A stretch of 44,245 bases of DNA from Desulfobulbus propionicus. Its GTDB lineage: Bacteria > Desulfobacterota > Dissulfuribacteria > Dissulfuribacterales > DYOW01. The translations under genes and the position numbers were made by a program. Below, in pieces: positions 16,595 to 25,894 of the stretch; positions within the stretch are counted from its first letter, which is position 1; every line of letters begins with the position of its first letter. The notes under the pieces are model-generated. The model saw only the letters and a list, made by a program, of their open reading frames with translations. It ran no database searches and was not told the DNA's origin. The stretch lies in the NCBI GenBank assembly GCA_020720325.1, contig DYOW01000006.1, forward strand, positions 1 to 44,245. Reading direction: 5' to 3'.

Positions 16595-18712
16595 ATGGAC
16601 CCAAAAGAAAAAATTATAGACGAGTTGGTAAGGGATATATCACATATCAGGAGCGAGCATGTTATATCCTTTGGAATAGTCTTAAAGCTTACGGAAATAG
16701 CAACAAAAAATCTTTCATTAAAACAATTTTGTGATGAGATTATTGATGTGATTATTAAAGAAAAAGATTTTGACAACTCTTCCCTGATGCTTTATGACGA
16801 TGAAACAGATTCCTTAAATTTAACTTCCGCATCAGGCAGTTCTGCAATTATGATGATAGAACTTGATGATATAACACAGTTAAATTTTAATAAAAAATTA
16901 TTTTTCTCCAGAGATGATTCTATTGCCTGGAAGGCCTTTGAATCTCAGGAACCTTTTTTTATTGAAGATGTTATAGATAATCCTTTATTTAAAAAATATG
17001 ATTCTATTGTGCAGATTGGTTCTTTGTTCTGTCTTCCACTAGGACAAAAAGGTGTTTTAAATTTAAGCTATTCAACTTCAAAAAAGCTTTCAACATATCA
17101 AAAACGAGATCTTATAATAATCGCCCAGCTTATTCAAAAATTACTATCACTTAATAGTTTTGTAGAAAGATTAAGTTCATCACACCATCTTATTCAATCT
17201 CTTATTGAAGGAAAAAAGCTCGATTTACGTCAGATATCCCAAAAGGATTTTGAAAATTTCTGGGGACTTGAGGCAGCTCTCTTATATGCCCCCCAGGGAA
17301 TCGCTTTAATAGAAGACGAGATAATAACACTTATAAATCCAAGCCTTATAAATCTTTTAAATGAAAAATCAAACTTCGTAGGAATGAATATACACCATAC
17401 CTGTCTCAATCACATCTATCATTCACTTTTGGATTCAGAAGAATCGGATTTTGTGCATCAAAAAGAATTTCAGTTAAATATTCATCCTGATAAAATTATT
17501 TTTGTTGAAGCCTTTCTTCATTTATTGTTAAACTCAACAACACAAAAAAGCTCTTATCTGCTTTTTCTCCATGATATTACTCATCAGAAAGAAATAACCA
17601 AAAGACTTATTGAACTTGAGAAAAAGGAGATATTTTCCGAGCTTAGCAATGGTTTTGCCCATCACTTTAATAATATTCTTGCCGTTGTTATTGCAAATAT
17701 AGAGATGTCATTACGTGACACAAACATTGAATCTATTAAGAAAAGATTAACAAAGATTATTGATCCAATTGGTTATGCCCAAAATTTAATAAAAAATATT
17801 CAGCTTATTTCCACCCAAAGCTATCTTGATTATAATGATAATACTTATTTAACCAATTCAAATGAATTTCTTGATGAGATTATATCCATTACAAGCGTAA
17901 AATGGCTTGATGAAGCCTTTAAGTCCGGCAAAAATATTGAATTTATAAGACAATATAGCGACCTCAAGCCTGTCAAAATACATCCGGATCACTTAAGGAG
18001 TGTTCTTATTAATCTTATCATTAATGCTGTTGATGCCATCCCCAAAAATGGGATAATTACCATAAAAACATATTCCCAAAATGACCATGCAGTTTTTGAG
18101 ATTATTGACAATGGCGCTGGTATAAATCATGATGAACTGGAAAAGATTTTTAGTCCTTTTTATACAACCAAGGGCATGAAAAGCAGTGGCCTTGGTTTAA
18201 CTGTTTCGAAGGAGATAATTAATGGTTTTGCCGGAGAATTAATCCTTGAAAGCGCCAAAGATGTAGGAACAATAGCCAGGGTTATCCTGCCATATGTTAA
18301 AGAAATAGTTGAAGATAAAATAAAGGTTATACAACAAAATGATATTGAATTAAACAAAATAAAGATTTTATATGTTGATGATGAAGAAGGAATTGTTGAA
18401 ACTATATCTGAAATGTTTGAACTGGACGGATTTAATATTGTCACAACATCATCAAGCTATCAGGCAATAGAAATCATGAATAATACCAATATTGATATTC
18501 TTATAACAGATTTGGGCATGCCTGGAATGAACGGATGGGAGATAGCTTCTCATTGTAAGAAAAAAAATCCTGATTCCTATATAATTCTTGCAACAGGCTG
18601 GGGAAATCAGCTTGAAAATGATTTTAAATCCAAAGGAATTAATTGTGTCCTTCCTAAGCCATATAAGTATGAACAGCTAAAAACTTTGATTTTAGAATCA
18701 GGAAAATTTTAA
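16595..18712 (+). CDS. Cytoplasmic hybrid histidine kinase (GAF-PAS-like-HisKA-HATPase-REC)
   Basis: This 705-residue soluble kinase has no membrane helix. A GAF domain covers about 20-190, followed by a PAS-like region (about 220-335). The H box is FAHHFNN with phospho-acceptor H356; the second His replaces the usual Asp. The ATPase shows the N box (INLIINAVDAIP), DNGAGIN and SSGLGLTVSKEI. A C-terminal receiver (about 588-705) has phospho-acceptor D639 in TDLGMPGMNG and the KPY lysine. With HDOD it forms a two-gene signalling pair behind the pilus/secretion genes, which it may regulate. Confidence 0.9.
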   Translation: MDPKEKIIDELVRDISHIRSEHVISFGIVLKLTEIATKNLSLKQFCDEIIDVIIKEKDFDNSSLMLYDDETDSLNLTSASGSSAIMMIELDDITQLNFNKKLFFSRDDSIAWKAFESQEPFFIEDVIDNPLFKKYDSIVQIGSLFCLPLGQKGVLNLSYSTSKKLSTYQKRDLIIIAQLIQKLLSLNSFVERLSSSHHLIQSLIEGKKLDLRQISQKDFENFWGLEAALLYAPQGIALIEDEIITLINPSLINLLNEKSNFVGMNIHHTCLNHIYHSLLDSEESDFVHQKEFQLNIHPDKIIFVEAFLHLLLNSTTQKSSYLLFLHDITHQKEITKRLIELEKKEIFSELSNGFAHHFNNILAVVIANIEMSLRDTNIESIKKRLTKIIDPIGYAQNLIKNIQLISTQSYLDYNDNTYLTNSNEFLDEIISITSVKWLDEAFKSGKNIEFIRQYSDLKPVKIHPDHLRSVLINLIINAVDAIPKNGIITIKTYSQNDHAVFEIIDNGAGINHDELEKIFSPFYTTKGMKSSGLGLTVSKEIINGFAGELILESAKDVGTIARVILPYVKEIVEDKIKVIQQNDIELNKIKILYVDDEEGIVETISEMFELDGFNIVTTSSSYQAIEIMNNTNIDILITDLGMPGMNGWEIASHCKKKNPDSYIILATGWGNQLENDFKSKGINCVLPKPYKYEQLKTLILESGKF

Positions 18713-18768
18713 TTTTATTCAGTTTTTATTAATTATTTATAATATTTTTAATATTTAAGGAGATTTTG

Positions 18769-20061
18769 ATGACCCTCAGGGAAGTTGCGATTAAAAATGA
18801 AAAAAATAAAATATTTGATGCTATTTGCAGTTATGAAGATATATCATTGGAAGAATTGATAAAAAATCTCTCAAAAGGATATGTTGTTATCCCCCACAAT
18901 AAAAATAGCAATCTTAAAAGACCATATGCAGTGGGAAAAGGGTTAAAGACCAAGATTAATGCAAATATCGGTTCATCCAAGGGTTTGCCAAGCCTTGAAA
19001 ATGAATTGAAAAAATTAAAAATTGCCCTTGAAAACGGAGCTCACGCAATTATGGATCTTTCAACCGGCGGTGATATCAATGAAATAAGAAAAGCTATTCG
19101 TGAAAATTGTGATGTTCCCCTGGGCACTGTTCCTATTTATCAGGTAGCTGTGGAATCTGTTGAAAAAAAAATAGATATAATAAATATGTCTGTTGATCAT
19201 ATGTTCGAAACTATTTTGCAACAGGCAGAAGAAGGCATTGATTTTATGACCATACATGCCGGTCTTACCCTTGAATCAGTAAAAAGACTTAAAAATTCCA
19301 AAAGAATTATGGGAGTTGTCAGCAGAGGCGGCTCTTTATTGCTTAACTGGATGACCTATAACAATAAAGAAAATCCTTTTTATGAACATTTTGACAGATT
19401 GCTTGATATTGCCAGAGAGCATGATGTGACACTAAGCCTTGGTGATGGTTTAAGACCTGGTTGCATTGAAGATGCCAGTGATGCAGCGCAATTCCATGAG
19501 CTTATAATTCTTGGAGAACTAACTTTAAGGGCCTGGGATAAAGATGTTCAGGTTATGATTGAAGGACCCGGACATATGCCAATGGATCAAATACCAGCAA
19601 ATATGATATTACAGAAGAAATTATGTCATGGCGCCCCTTTTTATGTGCTTGGTCCACTTGTGACAGACATTGCGCCTGGTTATGACCATATAACAAGCGC
19701 GATTGGCGGAGCTATTGCGGCTGCAAATGGAGCTGATTTTCTTTGTTATGTAACACCTGCTGAACATCTTAAGCTTCCGTCTGAAGATGATGTAAAAGAA
19801 GGTGTGATTGCCGCAAGAATTGCTGCCCATGCAGCGGATATTGTCAAAGGAATTCCTTCAGCCAGAGAAAAGGACAAAAAGATGTCTGAGGCAAGACATA
19901 ACCTTAACTGGCAGGAACAGGTAACTCTCTCCATTGATCCAATAAAGGCAAGTCTTTATCATCATGAATCAGGTAAGTTTGAGGGTGAGACATGCACTAT
20001 GTGCGGTGAATATTGCGCCATAAAACATTATAAAAATGCGATGCAAAATCAGTTAAACTAA
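18769..20061 (+). CDS. thiC: Phosphomethylpyrimidine synthase, short form
   Basis: ThiC rearranges aminoimidazole ribotide into HMP phosphate, the thiamine pyrimidine, by radical SAM chemistry. It is 430 residues, the compact form found in archaea and anaerobes, against about 610-630 in E. coli. GTVPIYQ, MTIHAGLT, GDGLRPG, EGPGHMP and APFYVLGPLVTDIAPGYDH are conserved. The cluster motif near the C-terminus is CTMCGEYC. I start at the ATG at 18769, six bases after AAGGAG; the TTG three bases earlier is too close. A BzaF-type benzimidazole synthase is the alternative, but the adjacent thiD-thiN argues for ThiC. The 56-base leader holds no TPP riboswitch. Confidence 0.92.
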   Translation: MTLREVAIKNEKNKIFDAICSYEDISLEELIKNLSKGYVVIPHNKNSNLKRPYAVGKGLKTKINANIGSSKGLPSLENELKKLKIALENGAHAIMDLSTGGDINEIRKAIRENCDVPLGTVPIYQVAVESVEKKIDIINMSVDHMFETILQQAEEGIDFMTIHAGLTLESVKRLKNSKRIMGVVSRGGSLLLNWMTYNNKENPFYEHFDRLLDIAREHDVTLSLGDGLRPGCIEDASDAAQFHELIILGELTLRAWDKDVQVMIEGPGHMPMDQIPANMILQKKLCHGAPFYVLGPLVTDIAPGYDHITSAIGGAIAAANGADFLCYVTPAEHLKLPSEDDVKEGVIAARIAAHAADIVKGIPSAREKDKKMSEARHNLNWQEQVTLSIDPIKASLYHHESGKFEGETCTMCGEYCAIKHYKNAMQNQLN

Positions 20062-20087
20062 ACAGTTTTTTTAATTATTAAAAATTT

Positions 20088-21440
20088 ATGAAAAAGATTT
20101 TAACAATAGCAGGTTCTGATTCCGGCGGTGGAGCAGGCATCCAACAAGACCTAAAGGTTTTCTCAATTCTTGGTTCTTTTGGCTGTTCAGTTGTCACTGC
20201 CCTAACCGCCCAGAATACCAAAGGTGTCTTTGGAATATATGAAATATCTCCTGAATTTATTGAAAATCAACTTAAATGTGTTCTTGATGACATTCGTCCT
20301 GACACCATTAAAACAGGGATGCTTTTTAGTTCAGAAATAATTATGACACTTGTTAAAGTCCTTAAAAATTATCCCCATATCCCCCTCATTGTTGACCCTG
20401 TTATGATTGCAAAAGGAGGCGAGGACCTTCTAAAGCCTAATTCTGTTTCCTCTATGAAAGATTATTTATTACCAATAGCAAATGTTATTACTCCAAATAT
20501 CCCTGAAGCAGAGGCATTAACTGGCAACAAAATAACCAATCTTTCTGAAATGAAAGAAGCTGCCTTAATTTTATTAAAAATGATAAAAAAGTCTCACATT
20601 TCAGGTGTTGTAATAAAGGGAGGTCACCTTGAAGATACGGAATCGCCAGATTTAATCACAACATCACAAGATTTCGCTATACTTGAATCCAAAAGAATAA
20701 AAAAAACAAATACACATGGCACTGGCTGCACTTTTTCCGCAGGTTTGGCACATTATATTGGATCAGGTTTAAGTCTTTTTGAATCTGCAAGATATGCAAA
20801 GGAACTGGTTTCAGATGCTATTAAATATTCTGTTACAATAGGAGACGGCATTGGACCAACTAATCCTTACGCACATCTTGAAATTAAATATCAAAGAAAT
20901 CAGATTTTGGAGATGTTGGATAGGGCAATAAATATTCTTAAATCATACAGGTCAGGCATTCTTATCCCTGAAATACAGTCAAATTTAGGTTATGCCCTTA
21001 TTAAGGCTGAAAAAACCACTGATGTGGCTGCATTTCCTGGCAGGATTATAAGACTTAACGATGATATCCGCACTGTATCAAACCCTGCTTTTGGCGCTTC
21101 TTCACACATAGCAAGGATAATTTTAACTGTTATGAAAAAAGACCCTGAGTACAGGTCTGCAATGAATATCAGATTTAATATGGATTTAATAGATAATGCC
21201 ATCAGAAAAAATTATATTGTAGCGCATTTTAACAGGGAGTTTGAACCAGAGGATATTAAAACCAGAGAAGGATCTACATTAAATTGGGGCATAGAAAGCG
21301 CCTTGAACACGACCAATACTATCCCTGATTTTATTTATGATACTGGCGGTTTGGGAAAAGAGCCTGTTATAAGAGTTCTTGGTAAAGAGCCAATTGAAGT
21401 TGTAGGCAAGGCTCTCATTATTTCAGGTTTATGGAAGTAA
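20088..21440 (+). CDS. thiDN: ThiD-ThiN fusion: HMP(-P) kinase and thiamine-phosphate synthase
   Basis: This 450-residue bifunctional enzyme follows ThiC in the pathway. Residues of about 1-260 are ThiD, which phosphorylates HMP phosphate: TIAGSDSGGGAGIQQD, TALTAQNT, VDPVMIAKGG and the anion-hole segment NTHGTGCTFSAG. Residues of about 270-450 are ThiN, which joins HMP diphosphate to thiazole phosphate in place of ThiE (IPEIQSNLGYAL, GRIIRL, FGASSHIARIIL, and the GIESAL and GLGKEP ends). ThiDN is the archaeal arrangement and is less common in bacteria. Its end overlaps the fumarase start by 10 bases. Confidence 0.92.
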   Translation: MKKILTIAGSDSGGGAGIQQDLKVFSILGSFGCSVVTALTAQNTKGVFGIYEISPEFIENQLKCVLDDIRPDTIKTGMLFSSEIIMTLVKVLKNYPHIPLIVDPVMIAKGGEDLLKPNSVSSMKDYLLPIANVITPNIPEAEALTGNKITNLSEMKEAALILLKMIKKSHISGVVIKGGHLEDTESPDLITTSQDFAILESKRIKKTNTHGTGCTFSAGLAHYIGSGLSLFESARYAKELVSDAIKYSVTIGDGIGPTNPYAHLEIKYQRNQILEMLDRAINILKSYRSGILIPEIQSNLGYALIKAEKTTDVAAFPGRIIRLNDDIRTVSNPAFGASSHIARIILTVMKKDPEYRSAMNIRFNMDLIDNAIRKNYIVAHFNREFEPEDIKTREGSTLNWGIESALNTTNTIPDFIYDTGGLGKEPVIRVLGKEPIEVVGKALIISGLWK

Positions 21441-22855
21441 ATAAATTGGAATTTTTAACCAATCAATTAACAGATATTGTATTTAATCTATATAAAAGAG
21501 TTGTAATAAACCTTCCATCATCATATTTAGAAAAATTTGCTGATATTTCCAATAAAGAAACAAACGAAACTGCAATTTTTATCTTTGATGTTTTAAAAAA
21601 AAATATAGAAATCGCTCGTGACAAGAATATTCCAATTTGTCAGGATACTGGTATTCCGGTTTTTTTTATTGAAATTGGTCAGGATTTAAAAATAATTGGA
21701 GATATAGAAGCCGCAATTAATGATGGAGTAAAAAAAGCCTGTGTGGATGGTTTTATAAGGGCTTCTGTTTGTGACCCATTAACAAGAAAAAATACCCTTT
21801 CAAATACCCCTTCAGTTATTCATACAAAACTTGTAAAAGGTAATATTTTTCGTATATCACTTGTGCCTAAAGGATGCGGCAGTGAAAACATGAGCGCAAT
21901 ATCCATGCTTTCGCCATCACAGGGAGAAGAAGGTATAATATCTTTTATTCTTAATCAGGTAAAAAAGGCAGGCCCAAATCCTTGCCCCCCTATGTTTTTA
22001 GGTGTTGGAATTGGCGGCACATTGGAAGAGGCTGCTATGCTTTCTAAAAAAGCCTTGATTTTTGATAATAAAAAATCTATATCTCCTCATTTTGAATTAG
22101 AAAAAAGAATATTTCAAGAGATTAATAAACTTCATATTGGGCCAATGGGGTTAGGTGGTGATTATACCTGTTCGGGTGTAAAGGTGTTAACATCGCCATG
22201 TCATATAGCAAGTCTTCCGGTGTCTGTAAATATTCAATGTCATGCAGCCCGTTCAATTACTGCAGAATGGAAAGATGACAAATGGGTTATTCTTGATGAT
22301 GATAAAAGTCTATCTGTTATTCCCAGCAAAAAAATGCCCGTTTCATTAAAAATGAAATCAATTGAGTTACCTCTTGATCTAAAAAAATTAAGCGATTTTA
22401 ATCCGGGTGAATGGGTTTTGCTAAGCGGTGAATTAATAACAGCGAGGGATCAGACTCTAATGAAACTTTTTAATGACATGGATAACAACATAACCATTCC
22501 TTATGATTTTAGAAATTCCACAATTTATCTAACAGGTCCAAGTCCTGCGCAATCAGGAAATATTATTGGTTCATGCGGCCCAACATCAAGTTACAGAATG
22601 AAACCATTTATAGAAAGACTTATTAATGTTGGTGTCTTATCCTTAATTGGCAAAGGTTTTTCTCCTGTTATTTCAAAGGGTATGGTATATTTCGCAACAA
22701 TTGGCGGAGCTGGCGCATATTTATCTGAAAAAATTGTTTCATGTGAAACAATTGCTTATAGCGAATTAGGACCCGAAGCCATATTAAAATTGCAAATTAA
22801 GGATTTTCCTGTGGTTGTCATACATAGTCTTGATGGCAGAGATTTATACGTTTGA
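21431..22855 (+). CDS. Class I fumarate hydratase, fused alpha and beta parts
   Basis: This 474-residue [4Fe-4S] hydro-lyase interconverts fumarate and malate. The alpha part (about 1-280) carries CQDTGIPVFFIEIG, VPKGCGSENMS and GPNPCPP, which supply the three cluster cysteines, and GVGIGGTLEEA. The beta part (about 295-474) carries LTGPSPAQSG, GSCGPTSSYRM and GKGF. Many anaerobes encode the two parts as separate genes; here they are one chain. L-tartrate dehydratase is a close relative and cannot be excluded. The ATG lies within the end of thiDN and has no strong ribosome binding site, suggesting coupling. Confidence 0.9.
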   Translation: MEVNKLEFLTNQLTDIVFNLYKRVVINLPSSYLEKFADISNKETNETAIFIFDVLKKNIEIARDKNIPICQDTGIPVFFIEIGQDLKIIGDIEAAINDGVKKACVDGFIRASVCDPLTRKNTLSNTPSVIHTKLVKGNIFRISLVPKGCGSENMSAISMLSPSQGEEGIISFILNQVKKAGPNPCPPMFLGVGIGGTLEEAAMLSKKALIFDNKKSISPHFELEKRIFQEINKLHIGPMGLGGDYTCSGVKVLTSPCHIASLPVSVNIQCHAARSITAEWKDDKWVILDDDKSLSVIPSKKMPVSLKMKSIELPLDLKKLSDFNPGEWVLLSGELITARDQTLMKLFNDMDNNITIPYDFRNSTIYLTGPSPAQSGNIIGSCGPTSSYRMKPFIERLINVGVLSLIGKGFSPVISKGMVYFATIGGAGAYLSEKIVSCETIAYSELGPEAILKLQIKDFPVVVIHSLDGRDLYV

Positions 22856-23002
22856 TAACAATCTATCGCTTTGCCTGAATGTTCATAGTTTAAGTTTTAG
22901 TTGAAATATCTTATTTTATTAATTTTATTTGTAAATTTTTAATTATATTTATTTAATTTGTGCAAAATTGTAATTAAAGATAGTATTTTTGTAAAAATGG
23001 TT

Positions 23003-23008
23003 TATAAT
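23003..23008 (+). promoter_or_regulatory. Likely -10 of carD
   Basis: A perfect TATAAT lies 31 bases before the carD start in the 183-base gap after the fumarase gene. No clear -35 stands 16-18 bases upstream, so the call rests on one hexamer plus position. Confidence 0.35.
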
Positions 23009-23038
23009 TAATTTTGATACAGAATTAAGGGGGGTTTT

Positions 23039-23527
23039 ATGTTTGCTATTGGCGATCTGGCAGTATATCCTGCACATGGCGTTGGACGAATTGAAGCTAT
23101 TGAACAAAAACAATTTGATGGCAAGATTCATGCCTTTTATGTAATGCGTATCCTTAATAATGACATGAAGATTATGATACCCCAAAAAAATACTCAAAAT
23201 GTTGGTCTTAGGCACATTATAGAGGAAAGAGAAATTTTTAAGATTTATGACCTTTTAAAAGACCAACAAATAGATTTTACTCCCAAAACCTGGAACAGAA
23301 GATACAGGGAATATATGGATAAAATTAAGACCGGTTCTGTTTATGAACTTGCGGTTGTAATAAGAGACATGTATCTTCGCCAGAGAGAAAAAAGCCTTTC
23401 ATTTGGAGAGAAAAAAATGTTGGAGACTGCTTTATCCCTGCTTGTAAAGGAGATTTCTCTTGCAAGAGGCGATACAGAAAAAATTGTTTTTTCAGAGATA
23501 GAAAGTTTTTTTAAATTTACCCATTAA
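23039..23527 (+). CDS. carD: CarD/CdnL-family RNA polymerase-binding regulator
   Basis: This 162-residue protein binds the RNA polymerase beta subunit and stabilises open complexes at rRNA and other promoters. The N-terminal Tudor-like RID (about 1-60) opens with FAIGDLAVYPAHGVGRI, diagnostic of CarD_CdnL_TRCF. The helical C-terminal DNA-binding domain (about 65-160) contains WNRRYREYMDKI and EKKMLETALSLLVKEI. A very strong AAGGGGGG ribosome binding site sits five bases before the ATG. rluD begins 12 bases after its stop. Confidence 0.93.
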   Translation: MFAIGDLAVYPAHGVGRIEAIEQKQFDGKIHAFYVMRILNNDMKIMIPQKNTQNVGLRHIIEEREIFKIYDLLKDQQIDFTPKTWNRRYREYMDKIKTGSVYELAVVIRDMYLRQREKSLSFGEKKMLETALSLLVKEISLARGDTEKIVFSEIESFFKFTH

Positions 23528-23539
23528 GAAACTGATTTT

Positions 23540-24496
23540 TTGGCTGAAAGATTTTTAGAATTTATTGTAAGCGACGTTGATACAAATAAAAGGTTAGACA
23601 TCTATCTTTCTCAAAATATTCCTGATTTATCAAGAAACAGAGTTCAAAGCCTGATTGAAGATGGGTATGTCCGTGTAAATGAAAAAACAAATAATATTCC
23701 TTCTTCAAAGGTAAAAGAACAAACAAAAATAGATATTAAAATTCCAGCGCCTGTGACATCTGAGTTGGCGCCCGCTGAAATTCCTCTTGATATCCGTTAC
23801 GAAGACCCTCATCTATTAGTTATAAATAAACCTGCCGGAATGGTTGTTCACCCTGGAGCTGGTAAGGAAGAAAATACCCTTGTTAATGCATTGCTTTTTT
23901 ATTGTAAAGATTTGTCAGGAATTGGCGGGATTGAAAGACCTGGAATAGTCCACAGATTAGACAAAGATACAACAGGACTTTTAATTGTTGCAAAGGATGA
24001 TATTACCCATAGGGAGCTATCCAAAAATTTTAAGGAACGAACAATCCAAAAGACCTATTATACGATTACACATGGGATTCCCGCAAGCAAGGAAGGAGTG
24101 ATAAAGAGCTCCATTGGCCGTCACCTTGTTCATAGAAAAAAAATGTGTGTTTCAGAAAAAAATTCAAGGGATGCAATAACTATTTGGCGGGCATTAGAGT
24201 TATTTAAAAAATCGTCATTTTTGGAAATTGATCTGAAAACCGGCAGAACACACCAGATAAGGGTCCATTTAAGTTCAACAGGTCATGCTATTCTGGGAGA
24301 TGTCTTATATGGCGGTCAGAAAAAAATAATCATTAATGGAAATGAAATTGATATAAAAAGATGTATGCTCCATGCGGGAAGATTAATTTTTACACATCCT
24401 CTTAATAATAAAATTATTGAAATAAAGGCGGAACTACCTGATGATATGCAAAATATTTTGTATTTATTAAGACATGAAAGTCAAAGTAAAGCCTGA
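23540..24496 (+). CDS. rluD: Ribosomal large subunit pseudouridine synthase D-like
   Basis: This RluA-family enzyme modifies uridines of 23S rRNA. It is 318 residues, usual length. An S4 RNA-binding domain lies at about 17-70 (RLDIYLSQNIPDLSRNRVQ). The catalytic aspartate is D141 in HRLDKDTTGLLIVAKD. TGRTHQIRVHL and GDVLYGG complete the core. The start is a TTG; no ATG is available in the right place and the ribosome binding site is weak, so translation may depend on carD upstream. The RluD assignment over RluA/C rests on overall pattern. Confidence 0.9.
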   Translation: MAERFLEFIVSDVDTNKRLDIYLSQNIPDLSRNRVQSLIEDGYVRVNEKTNNIPSSKVKEQTKIDIKIPAPVTSELAPAEIPLDIRYEDPHLLVINKPAGMVVHPGAGKEENTLVNALLFYCKDLSGIGGIERPGIVHRLDKDTTGLLIVAKDDITHRELSKNFKERTIQKTYYTITHGIPASKEGVIKSSIGRHLVHRKKMCVSEKNSRDAITIWRALELFKKSSFLEIDLKTGRTHQIRVHLSSTGHAILGDVLYGGQKKIIINGNEIDIKRCMLHAGRLIFTHPLNNKIIEIKAELPDDMQNILYLLRHESQSKA

Positions 24497-24523
24497 TTGA
24501 GACAAGTGTAAGGCTCAAAGATC

Positions 24524-25894
24524 CTAATGGGGCATAAGATACAGATAAATACTAAGAACTATAAAAATAAAGGCATATGAGGCATAGGCTCCAGCTTTAG
24601 ATATGAGACCTGAAAAATCATCGGCAATAAAGCGGTAAAGAACATAAAAAGATGCCGCAGCGCTGGTTACCAAAATAAATACATCAAGAAAATTTATAAA
24701 GAAATCGGGCAAATCAATGGCAATCTGACCAACAGGAATAGCAAACTGTCTTTGAAGGGTTGGAAAAAAATCCGGAAGTTTCTCAAAAAAATAGTTTATT
24801 CTGATTAATAACTCACCGCCAAAAGATAATGGAACCAAAATGGGAACAAAGGGAGAAAAGCTTCCAAATGTCTCATCCTCAGTCATACCAAAAACATCAC
24901 CGCCAATCCTTATAATCATCAGGATAAATAAGTAAGCAGCAAAGAATAGCACAGAAAAATATATAACCTGACACAAAAGTAAACCGTCGCAGGTAACATA
25001 ATCTTTTAAGAATTTATCCTGCAAAAGCCTTGCTATTTGCGAACCCATAAAAAATGGGATAATGTGGGAACAGGTTATAAAGCGTCCCTTGTTTCTTACA
25101 AGTTCTTCAAATGGGCTTCTGAAGTTTAACATGGGGGAATCCCTGTCGCAAAGTTTTACACAATGACCGCATACAAGACATTCAAGATTGTTTCTTACAT
25201 TAAATGCTCCCAGATAAACCGGACAGCCGGCAGCTTGGGAATTTCCTTTTTTACAGGCAAATGAAGCGCACCCTTTACATTTTTCATGATCAGGGCGGAA
25301 TTCAAGAAAGGACATTGTGGCGCCTGTTCCGATTATCCTTCCCATAGGACATAAATACCGACACCAAGCCTGTTTCTGAAAAATCATTGCCATAAGGGTA
25401 GCCCCAGCAAGGATAAATAACATCAAAATGGCAGTAAGGCGTGGTGATTCCTTGAATTCAAGGGATTCTTCAAAAAAAATTATCAGTATAAAAAGCAAAA
25501 CCGAAATATAAATGCCATTATTTATAAGATATTTGGGCACAGGAAGATTAAGGGAGATATTAAAATGTTGCAATAACCTTCCAAGTCCGGGAAAAGGACA
25601 AAAACCGCACCACATCCTGCTAAAAAAAAACCATCCAATAACAATACTTGGCCACCATATCCCCCATGATAAAAAGATAATAATATTTTCGTTGGGATTT
25701 TGTGGACCAAAAAGTCCAAATATAATTATAAAAAGGAAAATAAAATCACCAAATGTTCTTAATAATCTGTGAAGTTTTCTTTGTTTGAAAAATTTTTTTA
25801 TAGAAGGAAAAACTTCAAAAAGGTTAATTTTTTCATCAGGAAGTTTATCAAAGGCTATTAATATAAATTTTTTTAAAAAAGTATAAAATTTCAT
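24524..25894 (-). CDS. NapH-like polyferredoxin membrane protein
   Basis: This 456-residue membrane protein with Fe-S clusters resembles the NapH/CcoG group. About six to eight membrane helices surround the paired cysteine motifs RMWCGFCPFPG and WCRYLCPMGR, typical of NapH-type electron-transfer proteins. A cytoplasmic ferredoxin-like segment follows (CKGCASFAC, AGCPVYLG, LECLVCGHCVKLCDR). It probably passes electrons between a quinone pool and an unidentified partner. Its ATG overlaps the PriA stop in a TAATG junction, so it is translationally coupled, although no functional link to PriA is known. Confidence 0.82.
   Translation of the reverse strand: MKFYTFLKKFILIAFDKLPDEKINLFEVFPSIKKFFKQRKLHRLLRTFGDFIFLFIIIFGLFGPQNPNENIIIFLSWGIWWPSIVIGWFFFSRMWCGFCPFPGLGRLLQHFNISLNLPVPKYLINNGIYISVLLFILIIFFEESLEFKESPRLTAILMLFILAGATLMAMIFQKQAWCRYLCPMGRIIGTGATMSFLEFRPDHEKCKGCASFACKKGNSQAAGCPVYLGAFNVRNNLECLVCGHCVKLCDRDSPMLNFRSPFEELVRNKGRFITCSHIIPFFMGSQIARLLQDKFLKDYVTCDGLLLCQVIYFSVLFFAAYLFILMIIRIGGDVFGMTEDETFGSFSPFVPILVPLSFGGELLIRINYFFEKLPDFFPTLQRQFAIPVGQIAIDLPDFFINFLDVFILVTSAAASFYVLYRFIADDFSGLISKAGAYASYAFIFIVLSIYLYLMPH

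Noticed and set aside
18713-18768. TPP riboswitch before thiC
   Set aside because: The gap is 56 bases, too short, and lacks the CUGAGA and ACCUGA-type conserved segments.
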